Below are positions 46,928 through 55,297 of a stretch of 64,000 nucleotides of DNA, piece after piece. This stretch comes from Saprospiraceae bacterium (GTDB lineage Bacteria > Bacteroidota > Bacteroidia > Chitinophagales > Saprospiraceae). Below the pieces are notes generated by a model. That model worked only from the letters and a program-made list of their open reading frames with translations, searched no databases and was not told where the DNA came from. The first letter of the stretch is position 1. Every line of letters starts with the position of its first letter. A program made the translations under genes and the position numbers. The DNA is taken from the NCBI GenBank assembly GCA_020848995.1, contig JADLHA010000044.1, forward strand, positions 1 to 64,000. Direction: 5' to 3'.

Positions 46928-48711
46928 GGCCATACCACAATGGATTCAAGAGTCTCTGGCCGTTCGCCGTAACGCGGCAGGTACCCCTCGAGTTTTCGCA
47001 GCAGCCCCTCGTGCACGGGCAGCATCGTTCCCGTGGGCTTGGTAAAAAAATCGATGTGGCGGATCTTACGTTCCTCGTTGAATACAAACTCCATCTGGCT
47101 GCACTGGATGACGTTCGCTCCGACAAAACCCGAAGCATCGTCGCGAATGAAATACAACGACTCTGCGTTTCCCGCAACTTCAAGGGTGCGCATGCGCTTC
47201 TCGGCAAAGCGGGCGTGAACGGTCCGCCCCTTGATCTGGTTGTCGACACCGGCCACCTCGCGGTTGATGATGAAGGCCCCGGGATAGAGGAGCAGGTCCT
47301 TGAGGGCTTTATGTTCCAGCACCAATTGGGCGGTGTCTCCGGTGAGCTGCGAGCTGTCCGCCCATAGGACCGGCCGTCCAAACAAGAGAAAACTCGAATC
47401 CACCCCGCTGAAATAGAGCGAATCGCAGCGTCCACGCCAACTTCGGTGCAGAATCTTGACGTCGCCCCAGGCATGGATCTGCTGAAAGCTGTCGGCCGGG
47501 GTGACCAGGCGTTGCGACAACAGGGTATCTGCCGCGAGGTAAAGGGAATCCTCCTCAAATTTCAGGGCTATGTAAGGCCTTCTGTTTCGGCCTGCGGCGT
47601 AAAAGCGTTTATCTTTTTTGTTGTAGCTAAAAGAATCGCACACGATGGAATAGCCGTCTGCGCTGTCCGAAACAACTACGGCACCGGTGGCAATGCCTAG
47701 GTCCCGCCCCCCGTCGTAGTCGAGTGCCATAGCCTGGATCCAACGACCCGATTCGAGTACCTTGGGCTGACCGCGGACCCGAAGGGATTTTGTGCGCCGG
47801 TTGTATTCGATCTGCTGACCGCGCAGAATGCGCGCTCCCTCAACGTACTCCGCATTCCCAAACAGGCGTACGTCGCCGGTGAACTCGTTGAGGGAGATGC
47901 TATCGGCCCAGGCTTCCTGGCGATCGTCCCGGAGATAGGCTTCATCAATCAGGGTGACCACACGCCTGCCGGCGTCGTGGTAGATCGACCGGGCACGGGC
48001 GCGCTGGCTGCCGTTGGCGTATTCCGGAAAATTGCCGAAGTGCGCCTCCTTCGCTTCAATCCGGTAGTAGCCCTCGTCGCAAAAGATCCTCAAAGAGTCC
48101 TGCTCGATCATGGTTGGACCTTTGAAGATGACCTGGCGCAGACGGGTCTCGTACAGCAGGGTATCGGAGATCAGCGTCATGCTGTCGCGCAATAGAACGA
48201 CTACGCTGTCCTTGAAAAAGGCTTGGCCGGTAGAAGCGTGGTAATAACCTTTTTTACTTTTCAGTCTGGCTTCATCCGAGAGCAACATCCCCCCGGAATT
48301 AAAATGGGCTGTGCGCGTTTTGAGATCGTAGTGAAGCGCTTCCGTAAAGAATTGCTGCTCCCGGTGCTTGAGAACGACCCCTCCGGTCAGATCCGCAACG
48401 CGCTCCTGTCCGTCGTAGTAGAGGCTGTCTCCGAACAACTGTAAGCTGTCGCCTTCGACAATGCGCACGCGCCCCATGGCAATGACGATGTTGGAATCGA
48501 TGACGGCAGAATCGCACAATAGATAAGTCGCCCGGTGGCGTACCAGCACGTCCCTGGAAAGGTATTGTACCTCCCGCAACCCGGTGCGCTCAAAACGGAA
48601 AACGTCGGCGTGTATGATTTGTAGGCTCGCCTTTCCGGTGTCGGCCTGAGCAAATAGTAAAGACGGGGCAAAGGCCAATGCCAGCACAAAACAATTGACC
48701 CATTGCTTCAT
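46924..48711 (-). CDS. OstA/LptA-like protein
   Basis: 595 residues from ATG 48711, which opens a signal peptide (MKQWVNCFVLALAFAPSLLFAQ). The open frame further upstream to 48978 is not convincing. The body consists of OstA-type beta-jellyroll repeats: LQIIHADVFRFERTG..., DSNIVIAMGRVRIVEGDSLQLFGDSLYYDG, LTGGVVLKHREQQFFTEALHYDL and further copies. Such proteins resemble LptA/LptD N-domains, which carry LPS across the periplasm; Bacteroidota members are large. It is the first gene of an operon with the BatE-like gene. A TATTTTTG box at 48825-48818 may be part of its promoter. Role in LPS transport is inference. Confidence 0.85.
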   Translation of the reverse strand: MKQWVNCFVLALAFAPSLLFAQADTGKASLQIIHADVFRFERTGLREVQYLSRDVLVRHRATYLLCDSAVIDSNIVIAMGRVRIVEGDSLQLFGDSLYYDGQERVADLTGGVVLKHREQQFFTEALHYDLKTRTAHFNSGGMLLSDEARLKSKKGYYHASTGQAFFKDSVVVLLRDSMTLISDTLLYETRLRQVIFKGPTMIEQDSLRIFCDEGYYRIEAKEAHFGNFPEYANGSQRARARSIYHDAGRRVVTLIDEAYLRDDRQEAWADSISLNEFTGDVRLFGNAEYVEGARILRGQQIEYNRRTKSLRVRGQPKVLESGRWIQAMALDYDGGRDLGIATGAVVVSDSADGYSIVCDSFSYNKKDKRFYAAGRNRRPYIALKFEEDSLYLAADTLLSQRLVTPADSFQQIHAWGDVKILHRSWRGRCDSLYFSGVDSSFLLFGRPVLWADSSQLTGDTAQLVLEHKALKDLLLYPGAFIINREVAGVDNQIKGRTVHARFAEKRMRTLEVAGNAESLYFIRDDASGFVGANVIQCSQMEFVFNEERKIRHIDFFTKPTGTMLPVHEGLLRKLEGYLPRYGERPETLESIVVWP

Positions 48712-48892
48712 GCTGAAACAGGCGCGGCCCTCCTGTTCAACAGGCTGGATTGGACCCAAAGACCAACACTCAACCGAAGGGACAGCGACAGGGCCCCCTG
48801 GAATCTTACGCATGCGGCAAAAATACGGGTATTCGCCGTCCGGACTCCTGCCGGGTTCCTGTGGAAATGCTAATTTCGGCCCAAAATTCACC

Positions 48893-49327
48893 ATGATCCA
48901 GCGCATACAAAGCTTGTGGCTCCTGTTGTCGGGTATTGGGTTCCTGATCCATTGGTGGCCGGGAATCGCCTTGTTCAAAACGCAGCAGCAGGGCGAGGGC
49001 GTCTTTTCCGACGGGATGTTTTATGCAACGGAAAGTTACGCTGCCCTGATCGGGTCCGGTGTAGCCGGCATCCTGTGTCTTGTTGCCATATTCCTTTACC
49101 GCGAGCGCGTCATGCAAACCCTCATCGTAGCGGTGGCTTGCATGGTCCAACTGGCGTTTGCCGTAGGCTGGCCGTACTACCTGGTTTTTCGCGCTGGTCA
49201 GTCATCGCAAAGTGTGCCCGGCCTTGCGCTGTGGATCTCTGTAGCCGGCCTGCTGCTCTGCTGGCTGGCGGTGCGCGCCATTCGTCGCGACGAGGCCCTG
49301 GTTCGCTCCATGGACCGCTTGCGCTAA
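48893..49327 (+). CDS. DUF4293 membrane protein
   Basis: 144 residues with four predicted membrane helices (about 6-24, 48-67, 72-94, 106-125). It starts MIQRIQSLWLLLSGIG, the recognisable opening of Bacteroidota DUF4293 proteins. Function unknown. ATG 48893 is chosen; the longer frame (to 48695) overlaps the OstA-like gene on the other strand. The DUF2064 gene follows after 19 bases, probably cotranscribed. Confidence 0.85.
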   Translation: MIQRIQSLWLLLSGIGFLIHWWPGIALFKTQQQGEGVFSDGMFYATESYAALIGSGVAGILCLVAIFLYRERVMQTLIVAVACMVQLAFAVGWPYYLVFRAGQSSQSVPGLALWISVAGLLLCWLAVRAIRRDEALVRSMDRLR

Positions 49328-49346
49328 GGGCCTGAATGCCAAATCT

Positions 49347-49934
49347 ATGTCACCCAACGATCCCGCACTCCTTGTCTTTGTTCGCAATCCCGTCGCCGGC
49401 AAGGTCAAAACCCGCATAGCAGCCGAGGTGGGAAATGAAAAGGCCCTCGCCATTTACCTGGAATTGCTGGCCTTGACGCGAAACCTTGCCCTGGACTTCC
49501 AGGCTTCCCGCTATCTCTACTATTCAGAAGCGGTCGAGCTTGGGGATGCATGGCCGGAAGAACCATTTTGCAAACGGGTTCAGCGGGGCAATACCCTGGG
49601 TGAACGCATGTACCATGCCTTCTGCGAAGTGCTCGAAAACCATGCGGCTGCATTGCTCATTGGCAGCGACTGCCCTGCGATCAGGCCCTCTGACCTTTAC
49701 GATGCCTGCGCGGCACTGTCGGACGCAGACCTGGTTTTGGGACCGGCAGCCGATGGCGGTTACTACCTGATTGGAATGAAAACGCCCCACGCGTGTGCAT
49801 TCGAAGGCATACCATGGGGCAGTTCCCGGGTGCTGGACCAAACCCTTGCGGCCCTGGATAAGGCCGGGCTTCAATGGCATCTGCTAAGAAAACTCCGCGA
49901 TGTGGACACCTTTGAGGACTGGCTTGGCGTTTAA
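49347..49934 (+). CDS. DUF2064 / TIGR04282 glycosyltransferase-like protein
   Basis: 195 residues of a GT-A/nucleotidyltransferase fold: LLVFVRNPVAGKVKTRIAAEVG at the start, LLIGSDCPAIRPSDLYDA near residue 105, and LGPAADGGYYLIGMK with WGSSRVLDQTL. It matches the TIGR04282 group, some members of which occur in arsenosugar biosynthesis; others are of unknown role. No arsenic or radical SAM gene is nearby, so I would not infer the product. Confidence 0.85.
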   Translation: MSPNDPALLVFVRNPVAGKVKTRIAAEVGNEKALAIYLELLALTRNLALDFQASRYLYYSEAVELGDAWPEEPFCKRVQRGNTLGERMYHAFCEVLENHAAALLIGSDCPAIRPSDLYDACAALSDADLVLGPAADGGYYLIGMKTPHACAFEGIPWGSSRVLDQTLAALDKAGLQWHLLRKLRDVDTFEDWLGV

Positions 49935-50034
49935 ATCCGCGGGCCGGGTATTGGTCAAACCGCCATCTGTTTTCCGGAACGGGTAACCCACAACCTCCCT
50001 AACTATCGTATCTTTCGCCTTCAAAGGACCTCGC

Positions 50035-51063
50035 ATGAAAATGTTTCCCCGGTTTTATGGCATGCTCTTGGCAGCGGGCCTTTCCGCACCGCTATGCGCC
50101 CAGGATCTTCATTTTGCCCAATTTGAATTTGCCCCCGTGCTGCTCAATCCCGGACAGACCGGCAATTTTCAAGGAACCTACCGGCTCAGTGGGATTTACC
50201 GCGACCAGGCAGCGTCTCCGTCCGGATTTACCGGCGATTTTAAAACGCCTTATCTGACCATCGACGTCAACTTTGGGTTTGCTTTTCGCAAAAAGGACTG
50301 GACTTCGTTGGGCATTGGTTTTTTCGACGACCGCAGCGGGGAAATTCAATTAGGTAGAGGCGGCTTCATGGCCTCTGGGGCTTATCATTTTGCCCTGGGT
50401 GGTGGTGACCTGGCGCTGGGCGTTCAGTATGGGAGCATCAGCCTGGACACCAAGAATCCCGAGAAGGCCAAATTTTACGATCAGCTCGCAACGGGGAGCA
50501 GCAGTTCTCCTGACCTGATGAAGCTTCAACAGGGCAAAGGAAGTTATAATGACCTTTCTGCAGGTCTGGTGCTCAGTAAACCTTTGGCTGCAAAAATGCA
50601 CCAACTCCGCATCGGCGTAGGCGTGAACCATCTCAACAAACCCGCGGTAGGCATTCAGGGTACCGGCAGTGGCACCAAACTGGGCATGCTCATCAACGCC
50701 CACGCACATTTGCGCTACCACCTCAACGAAAAACTCGACCTCGTGCCGGGATTCTATTTCCGCACCATGGAGGATAACCGTGAAACCATTGGCCAGTGCA
50801 TGGCGAGTTACCTATTCGACATTGAAAAGAAAATCCGCCTCAACGCCGGTCTGGGCATGCGCTTTGGAGATGCACTCCAGTTTATGGCTGGGATGGATTA
50901 CGGCAAGATCAAAGCGCAGATCGCCTACGAGCAAACCATTGGCGACCTCAGCGATGCAAAAGATCCCTCAGGGTTTGGAGCCCTTGAGATCGGCTTTAGT
51001 TATACCGGAGCCATCACCAAAAAACCAAATCCCAAACCAAAGGTGTTCTGCCCCCGTTTTTAA
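50035..51063 (+). CDS. PorP/SprF family T9SS outer membrane protein
   Basis: 342 residues. Signal peptide (about 1-22, ending LCAQDLHFAQFEFAP) and then the beta-barrel pattern of PorP/SprF: NPGQTGNFQGTYRLSGIYRDQ, a SLGIGFFDDRSGEIQL strand pair and a typical late AGMDYGKIKAQIAYEQTIGDLS. Proteins of this family sit in the outer membrane and serve T9SS export or surface anchoring of specific cargo. A PorE-like gene follows, and SprF/PorP plus PorE are known partners. A TATCTTTC box at 50009-50016 is a weak promoter candidate. Confidence 0.92.
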   Translation: MKMFPRFYGMLLAAGLSAPLCAQDLHFAQFEFAPVLLNPGQTGNFQGTYRLSGIYRDQAASPSGFTGDFKTPYLTIDVNFGFAFRKKDWTSLGIGFFDDRSGEIQLGRGGFMASGAYHFALGGGDLALGVQYGSISLDTKNPEKAKFYDQLATGSSSSPDLMKLQQGKGSYNDLSAGLVLSKPLAAKMHQLRIGVGVNHLNKPAVGIQGTGSGTKLGMLINAHAHLRYHLNEKLDLVPGFYFRTMEDNRETIGQCMASYLFDIEKKIRLNAGLGMRFGDALQFMAGMDYGKIKAQIAYEQTIGDLSDAKDPSGFGALEIGFSYTGAITKKPNPKPKVFCPRF

Positions 51064-51121
51064 TTTACCGCACCGGTACTGCTGAGCTGCGGAAGCCATC
51101 AACAGAAAATTGATTTGTGAT

Positions 51122-53230
51122 ATGACGTTCACCACCTGCTGCAAATTCTGGTCCCTGTTAGCAATCTCCCTGTTGGCACTGTCCGCTCAGGCGCAGCCGG
51201 CAACCGGAAAAACCCCGGATGCCCTCGTCCGTTCCGGCGAAGAGCAGATCGAAAAAGGCCAGTACTACCGGGCCCTCGAGCAATTTGAAAAGGCATACAA
51301 AGAAGCCAAGGAAAAAGACATCGCCGTGCGCATTGCCCGAACGCATCTTCTGCTCCGCGATTACAACAAGGCAAGCATCTGGTTTGGCAGAGTGCTGCGC
51401 ACCGACCGGGCCAATAAGTATGTAGAGGATCGCTTTTGGTTGGGAATGGCGCTCAAGATGAATGAAAATTATACCGAAGCGGCAGAAGCATTTCGCAAAT
51501 ACCTGGAAACAGGTCAAGACGAAAACAGATTGCGCCTTGCAGAACGGGAACTCGAGGGAATTGACCTGCGCGCAAAAATGGCCGAAAACGTAGGACTGGA
51601 AGTGGTGAATGCCGGAAAAAACATCAACACGCCGGAGTCGCAGGCAAGCCCCGCCATGGATCGCGACGGTAGCCTGTATTTCGGTTCATTGGACGCGAAG
51701 GAGGAGAAAAAAGACAAAAAGGGCAAGAAGGAAACCGAGAAAGAGAAGGAAAAGCCAGAAGAGGATGAACAGGGCAGTACGACAGACGATCCGGCAGCCT
51801 TTATGAAGATCTACCGGGCCGGCTTCAGCGAAGGTAAGGGCTGGGATAAGGCGGAGATCCTGCCAGAGCTGATCAACCGCGATGGTTACCACAGCACGAA
51901 TACGAGTTTTTCCAAAGACGGACAACTCATGTTCTTTACACGGGTGGTGTCGGACGGCGGCCATATGGAGGAGAGCAAGATCTACGCCTGCTCGCGCACG
52001 GCTTCCGGATGGAGTCCTGCACTGGAACTCAAAGGCGTCAATGGCGATTACCTGGCCCGCCATCCTGCGGAGGGCGAACTGTTTGGCCGCACCGTTTTAT
52101 TCTTTTCGGCCGACATCCCTGGTGGTAAAGGGGGCTTCGACCTGTATTATGCCAACAAAACCGGCGAGGCCGAGTACGATGCACCAGTCAACCTGGGTAC
52201 CCTCAACACGGAGGGCGACGAGCTGACTCCTTTCATGTGGGAGGGAACGATGTTCTTCAGTTCCGATGGATGGCCCGGAATCGGAGGTTTCGACGTCTTC
52301 CGGTCGACGTGGACGGGCAGCGGTTGGACTTCCCCGGAAAATATGGGATTGCCGGTGAACACTGGAGCAGACGACTTGTATTATCGCATCGGAGGTGACG
52401 GCGAGAAAGCGGTACTGGTTTCAAACAGGGCACATCCGGATGCCAAATCGCTGAAAAGTAAAACTTGTTGCGACGACATCTATTTCATACAGCGCCGCAA
52501 GCTGGTCATCGACCTGACGACGGTGGTTTTAGACGAGAAGAAAAAGGGCATCAAAGGCGCAACTGCACAGTTGATCGAAATGAAGTCCGGCAAGGAGGGC
52601 GAGGTGCAATCCAAATCCAATTCCCAGGGCAACGAAATTGCCCACCTGCTCGACAAGGATAAATCCTACAAAGTGGTCGTCAGCAAGGATGGATATTTCC
52701 CATCCGAGTTTGAGCTCAACACCGTGGGCATCGAAAAGGATCAGAACATCCGCAAGGAAGTCGTATTGCGGGTCCTGCCACCTGAATCCGACGTCGAGAT
52801 CATCACGATCAACGAACCCATCCGGCTCAACAACATCTATTACGATTTTGACGACGACAAGATCCTTCCCGATGCCGAGAAGGACCTCAGCGTGCTAAAA
52901 GGCCTGATGGACCAGTATCCCGATATGGTCATCGAACTGAGCTCGCATACCGATTCCCGGGGTAGCGATGTGTACAACGTACAATTGTCCCAACGTCGCG
53001 CCAACTCGGCTAAGAAATGGCTGATGGGACAAAAGGTCTCTGCACAACGCATCGTTGCCAAAGGCTACGGCGAAGAAAAAATCCTAAACCACTGCACAGA
53101 CGACGAGGAGTGCAGCGAAGAAGAGCATCGCTTCAACCGGCGTACGGAATTCAAGATCATTGCCGGCCCTACGAGCATTGAGGTCAAAAAAGAGGTGCTC
53201 AATAAGAACAAGAGCAAGAGCGCTAAATGA
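51122..53230 (+). CDS. PorE-like TPR / beta-propeller / OmpA family protein
   Basis: 702 residues from ATG 51122 (the frame also has an earlier TTG). Signal peptide (about 10-25), TPR region (about 30-150), WD40/PD40-like propeller (about 160-455) with DGSLYFGSLD, FSKDGQLMFFTR, a CarboxypepD-regulatory-like unit (about 465-550) and an OmpA C-terminal domain (about 575-685: YYDFDDDKILPDA, SSHTDSRGSDVYN, LSQRRANSAKKWL, NRRTEF) that should hold peptidoglycan. This order is the PorE layout. A Lys/Glu-rich run (KKDKKGKKETEKEKEKPEEDE, 51710-51775) interrupts the first blade. The DUF1573 gene overlaps its stop codon (ATGA). Confidence 0.88.
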   Translation: MTFTTCCKFWSLLAISLLALSAQAQPATGKTPDALVRSGEEQIEKGQYYRALEQFEKAYKEAKEKDIAVRIARTHLLLRDYNKASIWFGRVLRTDRANKYVEDRFWLGMALKMNENYTEAAEAFRKYLETGQDENRLRLAERELEGIDLRAKMAENVGLEVVNAGKNINTPESQASPAMDRDGSLYFGSLDAKEEKKDKKGKKETEKEKEKPEEDEQGSTTDDPAAFMKIYRAGFSEGKGWDKAEILPELINRDGYHSTNTSFSKDGQLMFFTRVVSDGGHMEESKIYACSRTASGWSPALELKGVNGDYLARHPAEGELFGRTVLFFSADIPGGKGGFDLYYANKTGEAEYDAPVNLGTLNTEGDELTPFMWEGTMFFSSDGWPGIGGFDVFRSTWTGSGWTSPENMGLPVNTGADDLYYRIGGDGEKAVLVSNRAHPDAKSLKSKTCCDDIYFIQRRKLVIDLTTVVLDEKKKGIKGATAQLIEMKSGKEGEVQSKSNSQGNEIAHLLDKDKSYKVVVSKDGYFPSEFELNTVGIEKDQNIRKEVVLRVLPPESDVEIITINEPIRLNNIYYDFDDDKILPDAEKDLSVLKGLMDQYPDMVIELSSHTDSRGSDVYNVQLSQRRANSAKKWLMGQKVSAQRIVAKGYGEEKILNHCTDDEECSEEEHRFNRRTEFKIIAGPTSIEVKKEVLNKNKSKSAK

Positions 53231-53751
53231 CGTTCCGGAAAACCGGTTTGCGGTGTAAGCGCTTGTGCACTATGTCCGGTTTAAAAGACCGTCGCAGGCT
53301 GCGGGGTCAGGGCTTGCGCGCTGGTGCAATGCTTTCTTTGACCTTCCTCATGGCGTGTACCTCGCTGAGGCAGGCAGCAGATGAGCAAATCGCTCAGCCG
53401 GCTCCGGCTGAAGCCGAAGTCATGCAGGTAGAAGCACCGGGGTTTGCAACCATGAGCTTTGATTCTTCGCGCTACCATTTTGGAGAAGTAAAGCGCGGTC
53501 AGGTGGTCGAACGCGAATTGAGTTTTGTCAATACCGGTACTGCTCCACTCGACATTGCCCTCATTTCAGTGTGTGAATGCACGACGATCGACTACCCGCA
53601 CCATCCGGTCGCCCCGGGTGAATCGGCGTCGTTGAGGGTCAGGTATGACAGCAAGGATAAGGAAGGGCCCCAGGTCGTCGACATTGAAATACATGCCAAC
53701 CTGCCTACCGGGATCCAATTCACCGTTTTTTACATTTTCGTGCGCCCCTGA
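53227..53751 (+). CDS. DUF1573 lipoprotein
   Basis: 174 residues. Start is ATG 53227, overlapping the PorE-like stop by four bases, although ATG 53272 or ATG 53329 are possible. The N-terminus is unusually long and Arg-rich, then LSLTFLMACTS forms a signal peptide with lipobox, so the protein is probably lipid anchored. Residues about 75-170 form the immunoglobulin-like DUF1573 domain (FDSSRYHFGEVKRGQVVERELSFVNTG, ISVCECTTIDYP, PVAPGESASLRVRYDS). Last gene of the porP/sprF operon. Confidence 0.88.
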   Translation: MTFRKTGLRCKRLCTMSGLKDRRRLRGQGLRAGAMLSLTFLMACTSLRQAADEQIAQPAPAEAEVMQVEAPGFATMSFDSSRYHFGEVKRGQVVERELSFVNTGTAPLDIALISVCECTTIDYPHHPVAPGESASLRVRYDSKDKEGPQVVDIEIHANLPTGIQFTVFYIFVRP

Positions 53752-53839
53752 CGCGGCTGGGGAACGGCAGCCCGGCGATGAATTTCCGTACCATCTGATT
53801 TATTTGGCTGTACATATGTTTCATTTTACTTTTTCATTT

Positions 53840-53864
53840 TAACTTTGACCGACCGTTTATTCAA
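53840..53864 (+). promoter_or_regulatory. Predicted promoter with overlapping operator of the TetR gene
   Basis: TAACTTTG (53840-53847) is a -7 box. Overlapping its end, TTGACCGACCGTTTATTCAA (53845-53864) shares 12 of 20 bases with the 12923 palindrome and has the CCGACCG/TTC look of TetR-family sites. A repressor bound there would block transcription start, the classical autoregulation of TetR proteins. Confidence 0.45.
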
Positions 53865-53885
53865 TAATAAAAGTCACGTCGCACC

Positions 53886-54518
53886 ATGGCGCCGATGTCA
53901 AAACAGCAATTGGAGGTAATGCGCAGGGAGCGCCGCCTCAACATTTTGCGGACGGCCCTCCGGCTGTTTGCGCGGCGAGGTTACCAGGGGACTTCCATCA
54001 GTGCGCTTGCAGCCGCAGCGGGCATTTCCAAAGGACTGATGTACAATTACTTTAAAAGCAAAGAGGAGTTGCTGGAGCACACGACCCAAATGGTGTTGAA
54101 CGACTTGTCTGCTCTGTTTGAGGTGGGCGATGAAGGAGAACTGCCCGCCTTGCGCCTGGAGCGATTCATCCGCAGCGGATTTTCTATGCTGCAGCACCGC
54201 CACCGCGAGTACAGGCTGTTTTTACTGCTCTCCCTTCAGCTTCCGCGCCGGAGTCGCGCCGCCCGTATGATCGATCAATTTTGGATGCGGTTGTTTGACC
54301 ATGCCAACGGGTTGTTTTTGCAGATGGGCTATCCCGACGGCCAGCGGATGGCATATGCCTACGGGGCCATGATGGACGGGCTTGCTTTTCAGTACGTGCT
54401 GTTTGGCGGAGACCGGTTTCCATTTGGAGAGACCGTTGAAGCGATCATTGCGCAGTACTGCGGGGGGACCACCAAGCCGGCCGCGCCCGTAATGAGAAAA
54501 CCAAATAACCCTTGTTAA
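53886..54518 (+). CDS. TetR/AcrR family transcriptional regulator
   Basis: 210 residues. The N-terminal helix-turn-helix (about 17-63) reads RLNILRTALRLFARRGYQGT-SISALAAAAGISKGLMYNYFKSKEEL, a standard TetR DNA-binding domain. The rest is a variable helical effector domain with an Arg-rich stretch near residue 118. It probably represses its own operon, which includes the membrane protein gene 19 bases downstream. The inducer is unknown. An overlapping motif in its promoter is noted separately. Confidence 0.93.
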   Translation: MAPMSKQQLEVMRRERRLNILRTALRLFARRGYQGTSISALAAAAGISKGLMYNYFKSKEELLEHTTQMVLNDLSALFEVGDEGELPALRLERFIRSGFSMLQHRHREYRLFLLLSLQLPRRSRAARMIDQFWMRLFDHANGLFLQMGYPDGQRMAYAYGAMMDGLAFQYVLFGGDRFPFGETVEAIIAQYCGGTTKPAAPVMRKPNNPC

Positions 54519-54537
54519 ACCTCTAAACCATTTCATT

Positions 54538-55059
54538 ATGTTTTGTTCAGATCTGATGCCGTATTACAGGCTCGTACACCTTGTCTCTGCTACGTTTTGG
54601 GTAGGCGCAAATTTTTTTATGGCTTGCTTCTTGTATCCTGCGGCAAAGGCCGCCGGAGAAAAAGGCAGCGGTTTTCTGGGAATCATTGCACGCATCAACG
54701 GCCTGCCTCTTTGGATGAATGTTTCGGCGCTGCTCACCGTGCTCAGCGGAGTGGGTCTGCTTTCTGTACATTCCTCCGGATTTGAAGGACGCTTTTTTAC
54801 AGCACCCTACGGGGCCGCACTGCTCGTTGCCACGGCACTTACCTTGGTTGCCTACTTCCATGGATTTCTGGTGCTGCGTCCCTGCGGCATGAAGATGGCG
54901 TCCCTGGGGGGGCAGCTTGCGGCCGGTGCCGGGGATTCGGCTGAGGGCCTGCGAAAGCAAATGCGAGATACCTTAAACCGCATGGCAAGTGCAAGTCGCC
55001 AGGAGGCCTTCATTCTCCTAGTCGTGCTCATCCTGATGGTGATCGCCAAATTTCTGTAA
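54538..55059 (+). CDS. Small integral membrane protein (CopD/DUF2269-like)
   Basis: 173 residues with about four membrane helices (12-34, 58-77, 93-113, 150-171). The opening RLVHLVSATFWVGANFFMACFLYP has the H...W.G pattern of CopD/DUF2269/DUF4149-type proteins, which are often haem or metal linked. No copper or haem gene is nearby. It is transcribed with the TetR gene (19-base gap) and is the best candidate for its regulated target. Confidence 0.75.
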   Translation: MFCSDLMPYYRLVHLVSATFWVGANFFMACFLYPAAKAAGEKGSGFLGIIARINGLPLWMNVSALLTVLSGVGLLSVHSSGFEGRFFTAPYGAALLVATALTLVAYFHGFLVLRPCGMKMASLGGQLAAGAGDSAEGLRKQMRDTLNRMASASRQEAFILLVVLILMVIAKFL

Positions 55060-55064
55060 ACGGC

Positions 55065-55084
55065 ACGAACGAACGTCTGTTTGG
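55065..55084. promoter_or_regulatory. Copy of the palindromic motif after the membrane protein gene
   Basis: ACGAACGAACGTCTGTTTGG matches the 12923 palindrome at 16 of 20 positions and starts six bases after the stop codon of the TetR-linked membrane protein gene, upstream of the next gene (BNR protein). Confidence 0.4.
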
Positions 55085-55271
55085 GCCTCGATGGTACCTG
55101 TCTTCTCTTTTCACCTTAGAACAGCGTGATGCATTCCGAAAGCGCCTGGCAGACTTCTCCCGGGCGCAATTCCCGGTTAGGCGGCCACTCCGGATCCATT
55201 TGAGGGGGCACCGCAAAAGTGACCTTTGGCGAGCAGGAGGCTTCAGGCATGTTTCCTCCAAGTGTCTTAGC

Positions 55272-55279
55272 TACCTTTG
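55272..55279 (+). promoter_or_regulatory. Predicted -7 box of the BNR protein gene
   Basis: TACCTTTG matches TAnnTTTG; no TTG is seen at the right distance upstream. It would give a leader of about 13 bases before ATG 55298. Confidence 0.45.
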
Positions 55280-55297
55280 TCTAAAGTCAGTTAGGTG

